From Methylomonas subterranea (GTDB lineage Bacteria > Pseudomonadota > Gammaproteobacteria > Methylococcales > Methylomonadaceae), in the NCBI RefSeq assembly GCF_024505185.1, contig NZ_JANIBJ010000003.1:116746-180745 (forward strand): a stretch of 64,000 nucleotides of DNA, in the 5' to 3' direction. The notes under the pieces are model-generated. The model was not told where the DNA came from, searched no databases, and was given only the letters and a program-made list of their open reading frames with translations. The position numbers and the translations under genes were made by a program. Position 1 is the stretch's first letter. Each line of letters starts with the position of its first letter. Of this stretch, positions 8,792-18,845 are shown one piece after another.

Positions 8792-9151
8792 CTATGGAAC
8801 GACGCAAACACTTTGATGATAAATCAACTCTTCGACAGGTCGACCGCCCACCAGATGTTCATCAATGATGCGCTGCAAATTGGCCTCGTTGACGTTGTAA
8901 TACCAGATACCATCGGGTTGTACGCACATGATCGGGCCGGATTTGCAGGTGGCGAAACAGTGGGCGCGGGTGCGTTTGACCCGAAGTTCGCCTTTATCAA
9001 TGCCGGCGGCCTTAAATTTCTCGCCCAGGGTTTCGAACAGGGCTTGTGCTTCACCATTTTCGGTGCAGCGCGGGCCGGTACATACCAACAGATGGCGTTT
9101 GTAATCGCCCATTTTGGGTTTTTCCGGCATGGGTTGTGAGTTATTGGTCAT
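8792..9151 (-). CDS. Thioredoxin-like [2Fe-2S] ferredoxin at the end of the cobalamin operon
   Basis: The 119-aa product has a thioredoxin-fold ferredoxin pattern: CTGPRCTENG near the N terminus, and CFATCKSGPIMCV followed by PDGIWY in the second half. The ATG at 9151 was chosen because it overlaps the upstream cobJ stop and begins MTNNSQPMPE; the longer frame to 9238 has no supporting start. Ferredoxins of this type recur in cobalamin clusters. A role as electron donor to a reductive corrin step is inference. Confidence 0.88.
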   Translation of the reverse strand: MTNNSQPMPEKPKMGDYKRHLLVCTGPRCTENGEAQALFETLGEKFKAAGIDKGELRVKRTRAHCFATCKSGPIMCVQPDGIWYYNVNEANLQRIIDEHLVGGRPVEELIYHQSVCVVP

Positions 9152-10502
9152 GATGGCTCGCTTGCAGAGGGGTGGTACTAAATTGTGCTCGATCGTCGTG
9201 GTAACGCTGCAAGGCAGTAGTGTCGAAGCCGGTTTCATCAGCGACTAGCCATAGATTGAACAAGGCCTCGCCTTGGCTATCCAGCACATGCAGGCCATAG
9301 GCTTGATCACTGCGGCTCACAAACCATATCTGCCGGGCCTGACGCCAGTCGATGTGTAAATGAAAGGCGGTGTTGACGATACTCAGCCAGCCATTCTTGG
9401 CTTGCAAGTCGGCGGCGTTGATCAGCAATTCCGCCACGGCGCCTGCCTCGCTGCGCACTACAGCGCGTAATTTGCCCCAACCGGGCAATGACGCCAACAA
9501 GCGTTCATGACTGTCGGGCACTGCCCGTTGCGCCTGGAACACCCCCGCCGCATCATCCGGTGTAGCCAGACTGACTGCATCGAGAATTTCCGCCAAGGGT
9601 TGGGCAAAGTAGTGCGCCGCTTGTGGTAAGGTCGCTTTAGGGGTGTCACGCAAATATTGCCGCACACCGCTTTTCCAACCCTCCAAACCCATGCTCAACG
9701 AACGACCCGCCTGTTCGCCTGCGCGGGTTTCACCGGTCATGGCATCATATTTGTTGGCATAGCCGCGTGGGGTGACCATCAATCCGGCGCGGACGAAGGT
9801 GCTACTGTTACCGACCAAGACCGTGGTCAACATGCCGATGTCGCAATCGGCCATCTCCGCCAAACGCACCAGCTGGATATTTTGTCGGGCGCGATAACCG
9901 GATTTGACGATGGCTACCGGCGTATCCGGGCTGCGATGGCGCAGCAATATGTTTTGCGCTTCAACGATATGCTGGGTGCGGCGACCGCTTTTCGGGTTGT
10001 ACAAGGCCACCACGAAATCGCCGCGCGCCGCGCTTTCCAGGCGATTGGCAATCACCGGCCATGGCGTCAGCAAATCGGACAGCGAGATCGAACAAAAATC
10101 ATGGGTCAACGGCGCGCCAACCAGCGATGCGCAACTGGACAGCGCGGTACTGCCGGGTACCACTTCCACTTGAATCGGATCGTCCGGCGTCCAGCCGCTG
10201 TCCAGCAGCAATTCATACGTGGGTCCGGCCATGCCGTAAACGCCGATGTCGCCGGATGAGACCATGGCGACGATCTTGCCCTGCTTGGCATGTTCGTAGG
10301 CTTCGATACTGCGATCCAGCTCTTCGGTCATGCCTTTTTTGATAACTTCCTTGCCGTCCAGCAAGTCCTGCACCAGTTTGATGTAGGTGCTGTAACCGAT
10401 CACCACGTCGGCTTCGGCGATGGCTTGGCGCGCACGCTCTGTCATGTGTTCGTGCGCGCCGGGGCCGATGCCGACCAGTAAAATTTTGCCTGCTTTTGTC
10501 AT
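9141..10502 (-). CDS. cobJ: Precorrin-3B / cobalt-factor III C17-methyltransferase with a HemS/HutX-like C-terminal domain
   Basis: The first ~250 residues are a tetrapyrrole methylase (VGIGPGAHEHMT, MVSSGDIGVYGMAGP, VEVVPGSTALSSCASLVGAPL, VALYNPKSGRR) that carries out ring contraction. The protein runs to 453 aa. After a linker, the last ~150 residues (WLSIVNTAFHLHIDW, IWFVSRSDQAYGLHVLDSQG) resemble the heme-utilisation HemS/ChuX/HutX fold. This extension has no cysteines, so it is not the Fe-S extension known from some CbiH60 proteins. It overlaps cobE by 4 bases. Confidence 0.9.
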   Translation of the reverse strand: MTKAGKILLVGIGPGAHEHMTERARQAIAEADVVIGYSTYIKLVQDLLDGKEVIKKGMTEELDRSIEAYEHAKQGKIVAMVSSGDIGVYGMAGPTYELLLDSGWTPDDPIQVEVVPGSTALSSCASLVGAPLTHDFCSISLSDLLTPWPVIANRLESAARGDFVVALYNPKSGRRTQHIVEAQNILLRHRSPDTPVAIVKSGYRARQNIQLVRLAEMADCDIGMLTTVLVGNSSTFVRAGLMVTPRGYANKYDAMTGETRAGEQAGRSLSMGLEGWKSGVRQYLRDTPKATLPQAAHYFAQPLAEILDAVSLATPDDAAGVFQAQRAVPDSHERLLASLPGWGKLRAVVRSEAGAVAELLINAADLQAKNGWLSIVNTAFHLHIDWRQARQIWFVSRSDQAYGLHVLDSQGEALFNLWLVADETGFDTTALQRYHDDRAQFSTTPLQASHHDQ

Positions 10503-10887
10503 TGGATTCTCGCTATCGACACGGTGGCGTTCTTGCCGTCCGCGCCGAGATATTTATGTTTTTCGATCAGTAAATGGTGCATATCGGTATTGGCCGCCAT
10601 TAACGCAGCAGCCTCTGCGACAGCCGGTGTGCCCATGTATTTCATGACCACAGCGGATGGATTCGGAACCGGGATGGCGGCCAGCACCTCGGCCGGGTAA
10701 AAATGCAACGGCCAATCGTGTTGTTGGGCCAGTTGCAGCAAGGCGGCCTCGTCGTTTTTTTTATCGATGCTGGCTATGCCGGCGACCGCCCCACGCTCGA
10801 TGCCAGCCAGCCACAAGGCCTGCGCCAAGGCTTGCCGCAAGGTCTCCAGGCTGGCGTTGCGGTCGCAGCCCATGCCGATCATCACGT

Positions 10888-10891
<4 letters not shown>
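10499..10891 (-). CDS. cobE: CobE / CbiG C-terminal domain protein
   Basis: The 130-aa protein begins with IGMGCDRNAS and contains IASIDKKNDEAALLQLA and VVMKYMGTPAVAEAAAL, the signature of CobE and of the C-terminal third of CbiG. Here the CbiG polypeptide is split, with this part following the N-terminal part with a 4-base overlap. It is thought to help open the delta-lactone ring after ring contraction. Confidence 0.9.
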
Positions 10892-11614
<723 letters not shown>

Positions 11615-11622
<8 letters not shown>

Positions 11623-12391
11623 CGCTTGTGTCCTTTTTCTTGCGGCAACCGCGCTGCATTTCGCTGCGCTGACGGCCTGGGTTTTTAATAATCAGTAAAG
11701 ACAGGTAATTGACCTTTTGCCCTTGCAGGCTGGCGAGGTCATGCACCATGCGTTCTTCCGGAGCGCCGGCTTTCTCGACGAACCAGCCGTGAGCCAGCAA
11801 ATCGCGACGGCGCAGCAAATCGATCAGGTCGTCCAGCAGCGGTTTGACCTTGAGCAACACCAGGGTATCGAAGTCGTTCAACATGCGTTCGATCTGGGCG
11901 ATGCCGTAACCGGCTGGCACGATGGCGATGGTGTCATCGACGTCGGCCAGGGGTTCGCCGGCACGCGCGGCGGCGGCATGAAACGATGACACGCCGGGCA
12001 CCACTTCCACGCTTACATCAGGCTGCAAGGCGCGCACGCTGCGTTGCAGATGGCCAAATGTGGAATAGGTCGACGCGTCGCCTTCCACCAGAAACAACAC
12101 GTCCTCGCCGCGTTGCAATAGAGCCAGCACGGTTTGTGCGGCTTCCAACCAATAGCGGGCCAGAATATCCGCATCGTGAGTCATCGGAAAATGCAAAGCG
12201 GTATGTTCTGGCGGCAGCTCAAGACCGGCGCGCAAAGCAATGTCCAGCGCATAACTGTCGCTGTTTTTCTTGCGTACCGGATAGGTCCAATGACCTTTGC
12301 CTGCCAGTAATGCCCAGGCGCGGCGGGTAATCAGGCCAGGGTCGCCGGGGCCGAGGGAGACGCCGTAGAGGGTGCCGAGGTTAGTGATCAT
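11615..12391 (-). CDS. cobI: Precorrin-2 / cobalt-factor II C20-methyltransferase
   Basis: The 258-aa tetrapyrrole methylase shows GVSLGPGDPGLITRRAW at the N terminus, LVEGDASTYSTFGHL, VEVVPGVSSFHAAAARAGEPLA and a central LLKVKPLLDDLI. It uses SAM to methylate C20 and is CbiL/CobI-like. It is the first gene after the hairpin-rich element that separates it from cbiET, so it may depend on readthrough or on a promoter inside that element. Confidence 0.93.
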
Positions 12392-12738
12392 GTCTCAAAT
12401 TGGCTCGTTAATATGGCGTCGCTATCGCGACATGTTTATTTAAAGTCGGTTCTCGCACCGACAGGCGAGATACTTTTCTTTGCCTGTCCAAAGAAAAGTA
12501 TCCAAAAGAAACGACACCCTGCACACTGCCTTGATCCTGCGCTTCTCGCTTTTGTCGAGGGTTTTCCGAAGGGGCTTCCCAGCCCCTCGGAAAACGCGCG
12601 GCATCCCTGCCACGCCCCTTCGGGCTGTTCTCGACAAAAGCTGCGATGCTCGGGGCGGTATGAAGGGACTTCAAAACCATGCCTTCGGCATTATTCCGCT
12701 GCGCGGGTATGGGCGTAATTCATTGCTCTGATCTCCTG
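12392..12738. repeat. Hairpin-rich intergenic element inside the cobalamin operon
   Basis: This 347-bp gap between cbiET and cobI holds no credible gene. It contains three strong inverted repeats: 12445-12462 (6-bp stem); 12471-12500 (perfect 12-bp stem, 6-nt loop); and a nested pair, 12549-12559 with 12630-12640 enclosing 12561-12575 with 12582-12595. The stretch around 12470-12530 resembles a dispersed intergenic repeat common in gammaproteobacteria. That resemblance is from memory and was not searched. Confidence 0.6.
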
Positions 12739-14043
12739 TTAAAGATCGTTGTGATCGGACATGACCAATTTAGCCGGGCCAGCCGATACAATCCACACCG
12801 GATTTTCGGCCTGTAAGCGATGCATGTTTAAAATTGGGCTGCTACGCGAGGCTTGAATCTGACAGACGTCCCAGTCCGCGCCGAGTTGTTTCAGCGTTTC
12901 CACGGCGGTTGACAAGTTTTCCAGGGTGACGAAGTTCATCACCAGCCAGCCGCCGGGTTTGAGGCGACGCAGGCACAAGGCGATCAATTCCGCCAGTTCG
13001 CCACCGGAACCGCCGATGAATACCGCATCCGGGTCGGGCCAGCCATCCAGGTGTTGCGGAGCCTTGCCATGCACGAAGCTGTAATTGCTGATGCCCCAGG
13101 CGGCCTGATTCTGTTCGACATTGGCGATGTCGTCGGCGTTTTTTTCGATGGCGAATACATGGCCATCGGCACACAGCCGCGCCGCCTCCAGCCCCACCGA
13201 ACCAGAACCCGCGCCGATGTCCCAGACGATGCTGTGCCGGGTCAATTGCAGCCTCGCCAACGACACCGCGCGCACTTCGCGTTTGGTGATCAGGCCTTTT
13301 TCCGGCTTGCGCTGCTGGAAATTGGCATCCTCGACGCCAAACAATATCGGCGTTGGCACTGGCTCTTTGCGCTTCAGAATCACCACATTGGGATCGGCAA
13401 AGATGCTTTGCGCCACTGCGCCGACCGGCAGCAAACCAGTGACCCGCTGTTGCGGCTGATTCAAACATTCGGCGACGGCGATGTCGAACTGATCGGCCAT
13501 GGCTTCGATCTCCAGCATGCGGGCGATACGCGCCGGCGTGTTGTCCGGGCTGGTCAACACCGCCAGCAAATCGTGTTGGCGACAGCGCTGCGCCAATTGG
13601 TATAAACCGTGGCTTGATGTCGCTCCGCGCGTCCATTCGCCGGCATCCTGGCTATGCACCGAAACAATCACAGCGTTTTGCCAGGACAATTTCAGCTCGG
13701 CAAAAGCCAGTTGTATCGTGCTGAGATTGGGCAAGACGCGCACCCGACTCGGCGCCAGTTTGCCGGCCAGAAACCCGGCGATGCCGTGACACAGCGGGTC
13801 GCCGGTTGCCAGCACCGCCACGGCTTCATTGTCTGCCAACGCGGCATTGATCCAGTCCGGCACTTGTTTGAGTTGCCCGGTCAAGTCGTAGTGTCTGGCT
13901 TGACGAATGTCGTCAGCCAGCGTGGTCAGCAGACGGCTGCCGGCGATGACATGTTTGGCTTCGCGTAATACCTGCAAGGCCTCCTGGCTCAGGCTGGCTG
14001 CGCCGTTGTCGAGTACGCCGATAAAACTGCACATGGCTTGCAT
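12739..14043 (-). CDS. cbiET: Fused precorrin-6Y C5,15-methyltransferase (decarboxylating), CbiE-CbiT
   Basis: The 434-aa protein joins CbiE (residues 1-205: FIGVLDNGAASLS, VIAGSRLLTTL, LATGDPLCHGIAGFLA) to CbiT (from about 240: WDIGAGSGSVGLEAARLC, the SAM-binding loop). It methylates C5 and C15 and decarboxylates the acetate side chain at C12. The ATG at 14043 has GGAAGG upstream; a second ATG follows at 14034. It abuts the cbiD stop. CobL is the aerobic-pathway name for the same fusion. Confidence 0.93.
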   Translation of the reverse strand: MQAMCSFIGVLDNGAASLSQEALQVLREAKHVIAGSRLLTTLADDIRQARHYDLTGQLKQVPDWINAALADNEAVAVLATGDPLCHGIAGFLAGKLAPSRVRVLPNLSTIQLAFAELKLSWQNAVIVSVHSQDAGEWTRGATSSHGLYQLAQRCRQHDLLAVLTSPDNTPARIARMLEIEAMADQFDIAVAECLNQPQQRVTGLLPVGAVAQSIFADPNVVILKRKEPVPTPILFGVEDANFQQRKPEKGLITKREVRAVSLARLQLTRHSIVWDIGAGSGSVGLEAARLCADGHVFAIEKNADDIANVEQNQAAWGISNYSFVHGKAPQHLDGWPDPDAVFIGGSGGELAELIALCLRRLKPGGWLVMNFVTLENLSTAVETLKQLGADWDVCQIQASRSSPILNMHRLQAENPVWIVSAGPAKLVMSDHNDL

Positions 14044-14045
14044 GA

Positions 14046-15149
14046 TCAAATCCTTCCGGCTTCCGCCAGTTTGTTGCCGTCAAAATCACACACCAGAACG
14101 CTGATGTGAAAGCGGCCGGGATAGCGGTTTTCCAGTGTGGCGATCACCCGTTTGGCCAGTTCGACGTGAAATTCATATTCTAGGCCCAGTTCCGCCATGC
14201 ACTCGCTGGCATAGCGGGCGGTTTCCTGTGCGACGATGGTGTCGCAGACATCACCCGGTGCGCCGATACTGCGGGCAATGTCCGCGACCAGTTCCACGTC
14301 TACAGGCGCCCGGCCGGCATGGGTGATGGTTTCACCCTGAGCCATTTTGGTCAGCTTGCCGACCATGCCGCCGATGATGATGTGTTGAATGCCGCAGCGG
14401 GCGGCGGCATCCAGTGCCGGCGTCAGGAAGTCGCCCATCTGCACGAAACAGCTGTCGTCCAGCTCGGGCAGTTCGCACATCACAAATTTCTCGGTGCGGC
14501 CGCCGGTGGTCAGTACCACGCTAGCCTGCCCCTGATTGGCTGCCACTTCCACGCCTTGCACCACGCTGGCCCGAAACGCTGCTGTGGAATAGGGGTGGAC
14601 GATGCCGGTGGTACCCAGAATCGAAATACCGCCGATAATGCCCAAGCGGTAATTCAGGGTTTTTTTTGCCATCTCCGCGCCGCCCGGCACCGAGATCGTC
14701 ACCGTGAGGCCGCAGTTTTGCAAGGCCTCGGCGGCGATCAGCCGGATGTTGTACTCGATGTTTTTGCGTGGCACCGGATTGATGGCGGGACCGCCGACTG
14801 CCAGCCCCAAACCGGGCCGGGTGATCAGGCCGACGCCGTCACCACCCAGCAGTTCGATCTGCCCTGGCGCCTCCAGCCAGCCGACTTCTGCGGTGAGATG
14901 GGCGCCGTTCGTGCAATCGGGGTCGTCGCCGGCGTCCTTTTCCACCACTGCCTGTGCCCGAAGGCCGTCGCTCCAGCCGTCCAGCACCGGGAATATCACC
15001 GTCTGGCCGTTGGGCAATACGCATTCGACCTGTTCCGGCACCCGGCCCTCCAGCAAACCCAACACGGCCGCCCGCGCCGCCGCCGCCGAACAGGCGCCGG
15101 TGGTATAACCCTTGCGGGTGCCTTTGGGTTTGCGTTCGGGCATGGCCAT
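14046..15149 (-). CDS. cbiD: Cobalt-precorrin-5B C1-methyltransferase
   Basis: CbiD methylates C1 and is specific to the oxygen-independent route. The 367-aa sequence starts with the hallmark KGTRKGYTTGACSAAAA and includes GGDGVGLITRPGL, INPVPRKNI, and ISILGTTGIVHPYSTAAF. The ATG at 15149 (MAMPERK) is preferred over a 27-residue N-terminal extension with no family match; 15143 is an alternative. No Shine-Dalgarno is obvious. Confidence 0.94.
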   Translation of the reverse strand: MAMPERKPKGTRKGYTTGACSAAAARAAVLGLLEGRVPEQVECVLPNGQTVIFPVLDGWSDGLRAQAVVEKDAGDDPDCTNGAHLTAEVGWLEAPGQIELLGGDGVGLITRPGLGLAVGGPAINPVPRKNIEYNIRLIAAEALQNCGLTVTISVPGGAEMAKKTLNYRLGIIGGISILGTTGIVHPYSTAAFRASVVQGVEVAANQGQASVVLTTGGRTEKFVMCELPELDDSCFVQMGDFLTPALDAAARCGIQHIIIGGMVGKLTKMAQGETITHAGRAPVDVELVADIARSIGAPGDVCDTIVAQETARYASECMAELGLEYEFHVELAKRVIATLENRYPGRFHISVLVCDFDGNKLAEAGRI

Positions 15150-15238
15150 AGTATTAACGTGGGGTACGCGCCGCGTACCTTTTTTGCCATTGACCGCGTG
15201 AAAAGCCAATAGTAGGCAATGCGTACCCAACGAAATTG

Positions 15239-15907
15239 TTATCCATGTGTCTGCCGACTCTCAGCAAGACTTAGCAAAGCATGAATCGCCGCGACCACCA
15301 ACGTTGATCCACCTTTGCGGCCACGGCTGATGAGCCACGGCACATCGGTCAATTCGGCCAATAAATCCTTGGATTCCGCTGCCGAGACAAAGCCGACCGG
15401 CATGCCGACGATCAGCGCCGGCTTGATGCCGTCTTCCTTGATCAGCCGCAGCACTTCCAGCAAGGCAGTCGGGGCGTTGCCGACCGCGACGATGCCGCCA
15501 TCCAGCAAACCCAGCTTATGGGCTTTGCGCATGGCTTGCACCGCGCGGGTGCTGTTGACCTGTTTGGCGGCGGCGATGACATCGGCGTCGGCGATGAATT
15601 GATGGGCGCCAATGCCAAAATGCGCCAAACGCGGCAGGGACAGACCGACGCAAATCATTTCTACGTCGGCAACAATCGGCGCACCGTGCAAAATCGCCTG
15701 AATGCCGCCTTCGACTGCCTGCGCAGAAAACTCGGTCAGGCCGTTGAATTCAAAATCGGCGGTGGCGTGAATCATGCGCCGCACCACTTGCCATTCGCCG
15801 TCTGAATAATGGTGCTCGCCCACTTCGCGGTCGACGATGGCAAAAGAATCGTGCTCGATCTGTTGTCCGGCCTGGGTGAGTTGTTCGGTCTGGATATTTT
15901 GGCTCAT
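15239..15907 (-). CDS. cbiC: Precorrin-8X / cobalt-precorrin-8 methylmutase
   Basis: CbiC moves the C11 methyl to C12, giving (hydrogeno)cobyrinate. The 222-aa sequence shows the catalytic-His region VVRRMIHATADFEF, VADVEMICVGL, NSTRAVQAM, VGNAPTALLEVLRLI and GMPVGFVSAAESKD, all family blocks. It starts six bases after the cbiX stop in the operon. Confidence 0.95.
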   Translation of the reverse strand: MSQNIQTEQLTQAGQQIEHDSFAIVDREVGEHHYSDGEWQVVRRMIHATADFEFNGLTEFSAQAVEGGIQAILHGAPIVADVEMICVGLSLPRLAHFGIGAHQFIADADVIAAAKQVNSTRAVQAMRKAHKLGLLDGGIVAVGNAPTALLEVLRLIKEDGIKPALIVGMPVGFVSAAESKDLLAELTDVPWLISRGRKGGSTLVVAAIHALLSLAESRQTHG

Positions 15908-15913
15908 GGCGGC

Positions 15914-16735
15914 TCAGTGATGATGGTGATGTTCGGCTTGCTCGCGGTATTGGCAGCCATCGCATTCCAGCATTTTCGGTGCGACCGGGTCGCTGGCTTC
16001 GGTAACGCGTTGATCCAGCAATTTAAAAATCGCCGGGTCGAAACCAAAATAACTGCCGGCACCGAAGGCAATCTGCGGATATTGGCTTTGCAGACGTTCG
16101 ATTTGTTTGGCGATGCGCTCAATCAATAGGCCAGTAAACAGGTAATACGGCAAGATGGCAATCTGCGTCATGCCCAGGCGCACTTGGCGTTGCACGGCGG
16201 TTTCCAGGCGAGGATGGGTAATGCCGGTAAAGGCAATGTCGACCAACTCGTGCTCGGTAGTCTCGAACAGCCAACGCGCCAGTTTGGCCAGTTCGCCGTT
16301 GGCGACTTTGTCGGAGGAGCCACGGCCTAATATGATCACGCCGGTGGTTTTCGGGTCCGGCATCGCCAGGGATTTGAGTGCGGTTTTGAGCTGTTTTTGC
16401 AGTACGGCCAGCAGGGTTTCATTGCTGCCCAGATGTGGGGCGTAGATGAATTCGACGCCGGGGAATCGTTCGCGGGCTTCTTCGATATGCTCGGGAATCT
16501 CCATCTTCACATGCCCTGCGGCACTGATGATCAGCGGCACCACGATCACCCGTTTCGAACCCTGCGCCGCACGTTGCAGACCTTCGGGCAACAGTACATC
16601 GGCCAGTTCGATGTAGCACAATTCGATGCGCCAATCGGGGTGTTGGGCTTGCCACTGTTGTTGAAATGCTTGAATTTCATCGTTACCGGCTTGGTTACGG
16701 GAACCGTGGCCGACCAAAAGGACGGTGGTTGTCAT
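15914..16735 (-). CDS. cbiX: Sirohydrochlorin cobaltochelatase with a C-terminal oligohistidine tail
   Basis: CbiX inserts Co2+ into sirohydrochlorin, the entry to the early-cobalt pathway. The 273-aa protein has two CbiX repeats, each with a chelatase His (LLVGHGSRNQAG; then VIILGRGSSDK and FTGITHPRLE). It ends in CDGCQYREQAEHHHHH, with two Cys and five consecutive His as likely metal ligands. The ATG at 16735 begins MTTTVLLVGHGS; the frame runs 70 codons further upstream but matches nothing. It is preceded closely by cobM. Confidence 0.93.
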   Translation of the reverse strand: MTTTVLLVGHGSRNQAGNDEIQAFQQQWQAQHPDWRIELCYIELADVLLPEGLQRAAQGSKRVIVVPLIISAAGHVKMEIPEHIEEARERFPGVEFIYAPHLGSNETLLAVLQKQLKTALKSLAMPDPKTTGVIILGRGSSDKVANGELAKLARWLFETTEHELVDIAFTGITHPRLETAVQRQVRLGMTQIAILPYYLFTGLLIERIAKQIERLQSQYPQIAFGAGSYFGFDPAIFKLLDQRVTEASDPVAPKMLECDGCQYREQAEHHHHH

Positions 16736-16737
16736 AC

Positions 16738-17547
16738 TTATTCCTGTGACTGAGGCCGCTCGGCACGGCGAAAACGATGCGTAAAACCGGCATCGTAGAG
16801 TTTGGATTTTTTCAACTCGGGCCAATGCCGCGCGCCCAGGGTGGGGCTGATGACGATCATGGCCTGACTGTTGATTTTGGCATCGCGGCAGCGTTGGCGA
16901 ATGTCGGCCAAGGTGCCGCGGATGATTTGCTGCTCGTCCGGCCAACTGGCTTTGTGGACTACCAATACCGGAGCATCATCGGCCCAACCGGCGGCTTTTA
17001 ATTCGCGTTCGATCGTGGGCAGCAAGGTAATCGATAAAAACAGACACAGCGTGGTGTGATGGCTGGCCAGTTCCTGCAGGGATTCACCCGCAGGCATCGG
17101 CGTGCGGCCTTCGACGCGGGTCAAAATCACGGTTTGCGTGACTTCCGGCAAGGTCAGGCTTTCCACCGCGCAGGCCATCGCAGCAAACGCCGACGAGACA
17201 CCCGGCACCACTTCGACAGCAATATTGGCCGCATCCAGCGGCTGCACCATTTCTATCAACGCACCATACAAACCAGGGTCGCCGGTTTGCAAGCGAATCA
17301 CGGTTTTGCCCGGTTGAGCCTGAGCTATCAACCAGTCGCAGATCTGCTCCAGGGTCATGTCTTTGGAATCTTTGATCTCGCAAGTGCTGGGTGCCCATTG
17401 CGTCGCAGCGGCCTGTACCAGCGAACCTGCGAACAAAATGGCGTCCGCTTTGGCGATTAGGTCGCGACCTTTGACGGTGATCAAATCCGGGTCGCCGGGA
17501 CCAGCACCGACAAACCAGACTTTCGCTTGACTCGGATCACTGCTCAT
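16738..17547 (-). CDS. cobM: Precorrin-4 / cobalt-precorrin-4 C11-methyltransferase
   Basis: The 269-aa SAM-dependent tetrapyrrole methylase reads VWFVGAGPGDPDLITVKG at its start, followed by VIRLQTGDPGLYGALIE, VEVVPGVSSAFAAMA and the CbiF/CobM segment VILTRVEGRTPMP. It methylates C11. It overlaps cobB by 4 bases and precedes cbiX by 2 bases. Confidence 0.95.
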   Translation of the reverse strand: MSSDPSQAKVWFVGAGPGDPDLITVKGRDLIAKADAILFAGSLVQAAATQWAPSTCEIKDSKDMTLEQICDWLIAQAQPGKTVIRLQTGDPGLYGALIEMVQPLDAANIAVEVVPGVSSAFAAMACAVESLTLPEVTQTVILTRVEGRTPMPAGESLQELASHHTTLCLFLSITLLPTIERELKAAGWADDAPVLVVHKASWPDEQQIIRGTLADIRQRCRDAKINSQAMIVISPTLGARHWPELKKSKLYDAGFTHRFRRAERPQSQE

Positions 17548-18845
17548 AGAAAAAATCCAGCCGCGACTTGCGGGTTGAACGGAAAATAAGTGTGCAGGTA
17601 GGAAGCCTGCAGCGAACCCACCCGGTAAAAGTTTTCGCTACGGCTACGATTGCGTTGCGGCTTGGATTCTGTAAATGGCTGTAGGGTCGTTTCCAGTTGC
17701 GAGTGATGAAAGCTGTGGCCGCGAATTTCGCCTTGTTCCAACTGCAAGCTGTGCATGCCCAGATTGACCAACCGTTTTTGCATCTGCGCGCTACCCGCTA
17801 ACAGTCCGGCCATCGCGGCCGCATGGCCGTCTTTATCGGTCAAACGTTCCAGCAAATATAAAAAGCCGCCGCATTCGGCGTAAATCGGCTTACCGGCTTG
17901 ATGATGCGCCTGCAAGGCTTGTTTCATGGCGGTATTGTCGGCCAAGGTTTGCAGATGCAGTTCCGGATAACCGCCGGGCAGATAGAGGCTATCGGCTTCG
18001 GGTAATCCCGAATCGGTCAGCGGCGAGAAAAACCTCAGTTCAGCGCCCATCGCCAACAAGCAATCCAGATTGGCCTGATAGATAAACGAAAACGCGGCGT
18101 CGCGAGCCACGGCGATGCGTTTGCCGGTTAGTAACGCTGGCGGCGCTGTGGTGGTGATCGGCGCGAAGCCGACGGGTTCCGGCAATCGGCACGGCGCAAG
18201 GTTGTTCAATAATTCGGCGGCGCGTGCCAAACGCAGATCGAGATCGCCGATTTCGTCGGCCTGCATTAAGCCTAAGTGCCGCGACGGCAAGCCTACGCCA
18301 TCGTCTTTCGCCATCGCCGCCAATAAGGGCAGGTTTTCCGGCAAGGCTTCCTCCAGCAGTTTGGCATGACCGGGGCTGCCGACCTTGTTGGCGATAACGC
18401 CAGCGAACGGCAAGTTGGCTCGATAATGGGCTAATCCATACCCCACGGCGGCAAAGGTTTGCGCCATGCCGCCCGCATCGATAACGCAGGCTACCGGTAC
18501 GCCCAGTGTTTGCGCCAGATCGGCGCTGCTGCTGTCGCCGTCGAACAGGCCCATCACCCCTTCAATCAAGATGATGTCCGCCTCGCTAGCTGCGCGATAA
18601 AGCATCTCGCGGCAATGCGCTTCGCCCATCATCCATAAATCCAGTTGATAGACCGGCTGTCCGCAGGCAAAACTGAGAATTTGTGGATCGATAAAATCCG
18701 GGCCCGTCTTGAAGACGCGCACCTTACGGTTTTGCTGGCGATGATGATAGGCCAGGGCCACGGTAATGGTGGTCTTGCCTTGCCCGGAGCCAGGGGCGCT
18801 GATCAATATCGCCGGACAATGACGTGTTGTAGCGGCACTCATCAT
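17544..18845 (-). CDS. cobB: Cobyrinic acid a,c-diamide synthase
   Basis: This 433-aa glutamine- and ATP-dependent ligase amidates the a and c side chains. The N-terminal P-loop (SAPGSGQGKTTIT) and KTGPDFIDPQIL form the nucleotide domain. The C-terminal class I amidotransferase domain has LPGGYPELH and the nucleophile Cys in IYAECGGFLYLLE, ending with a His (ASYLHTYFPF). CbiA is the anaerobic-pathway name. It overlaps cbtA by 4 bases. Confidence 0.95.
   Translation of the reverse strand: MMSAATTRHCPAILISAPGSGQGKTTITVALAYHHRQQNRKVRVFKTGPDFIDPQILSFACGQPVYQLDLWMMGEAHCREMLYRAASEADIILIEGVMGLFDGDSSSADLAQTLGVPVACVIDAGGMAQTFAAVGYGLAHYRANLPFAGVIANKVGSPGHAKLLEEALPENLPLLAAMAKDDGVGLPSRHLGLMQADEIGDLDLRLARAAELLNNLAPCRLPEPVGFAPITTTAPPALLTGKRIAVARDAAFSFIYQANLDCLLAMGAELRFFSPLTDSGLPEADSLYLPGGYPELHLQTLADNTAMKQALQAHHQAGKPIYAECGGFLYLLERLTDKDGHAAAMAGLLAGSAQMQKRLVNLGMHSLQLEQGEIRGHSFHHSQLETTLQPFTESKPQRNRSRSENFYRVGSLQASYLHTYFPFNPQVAAGFFL

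Noticed and set aside
12413..12718. Open frames across the hairpin element in the cobalamin operon
   Set aside because: The sequence is dominated by inverted repeats, and frames exist on both strands with no protein-like pattern.
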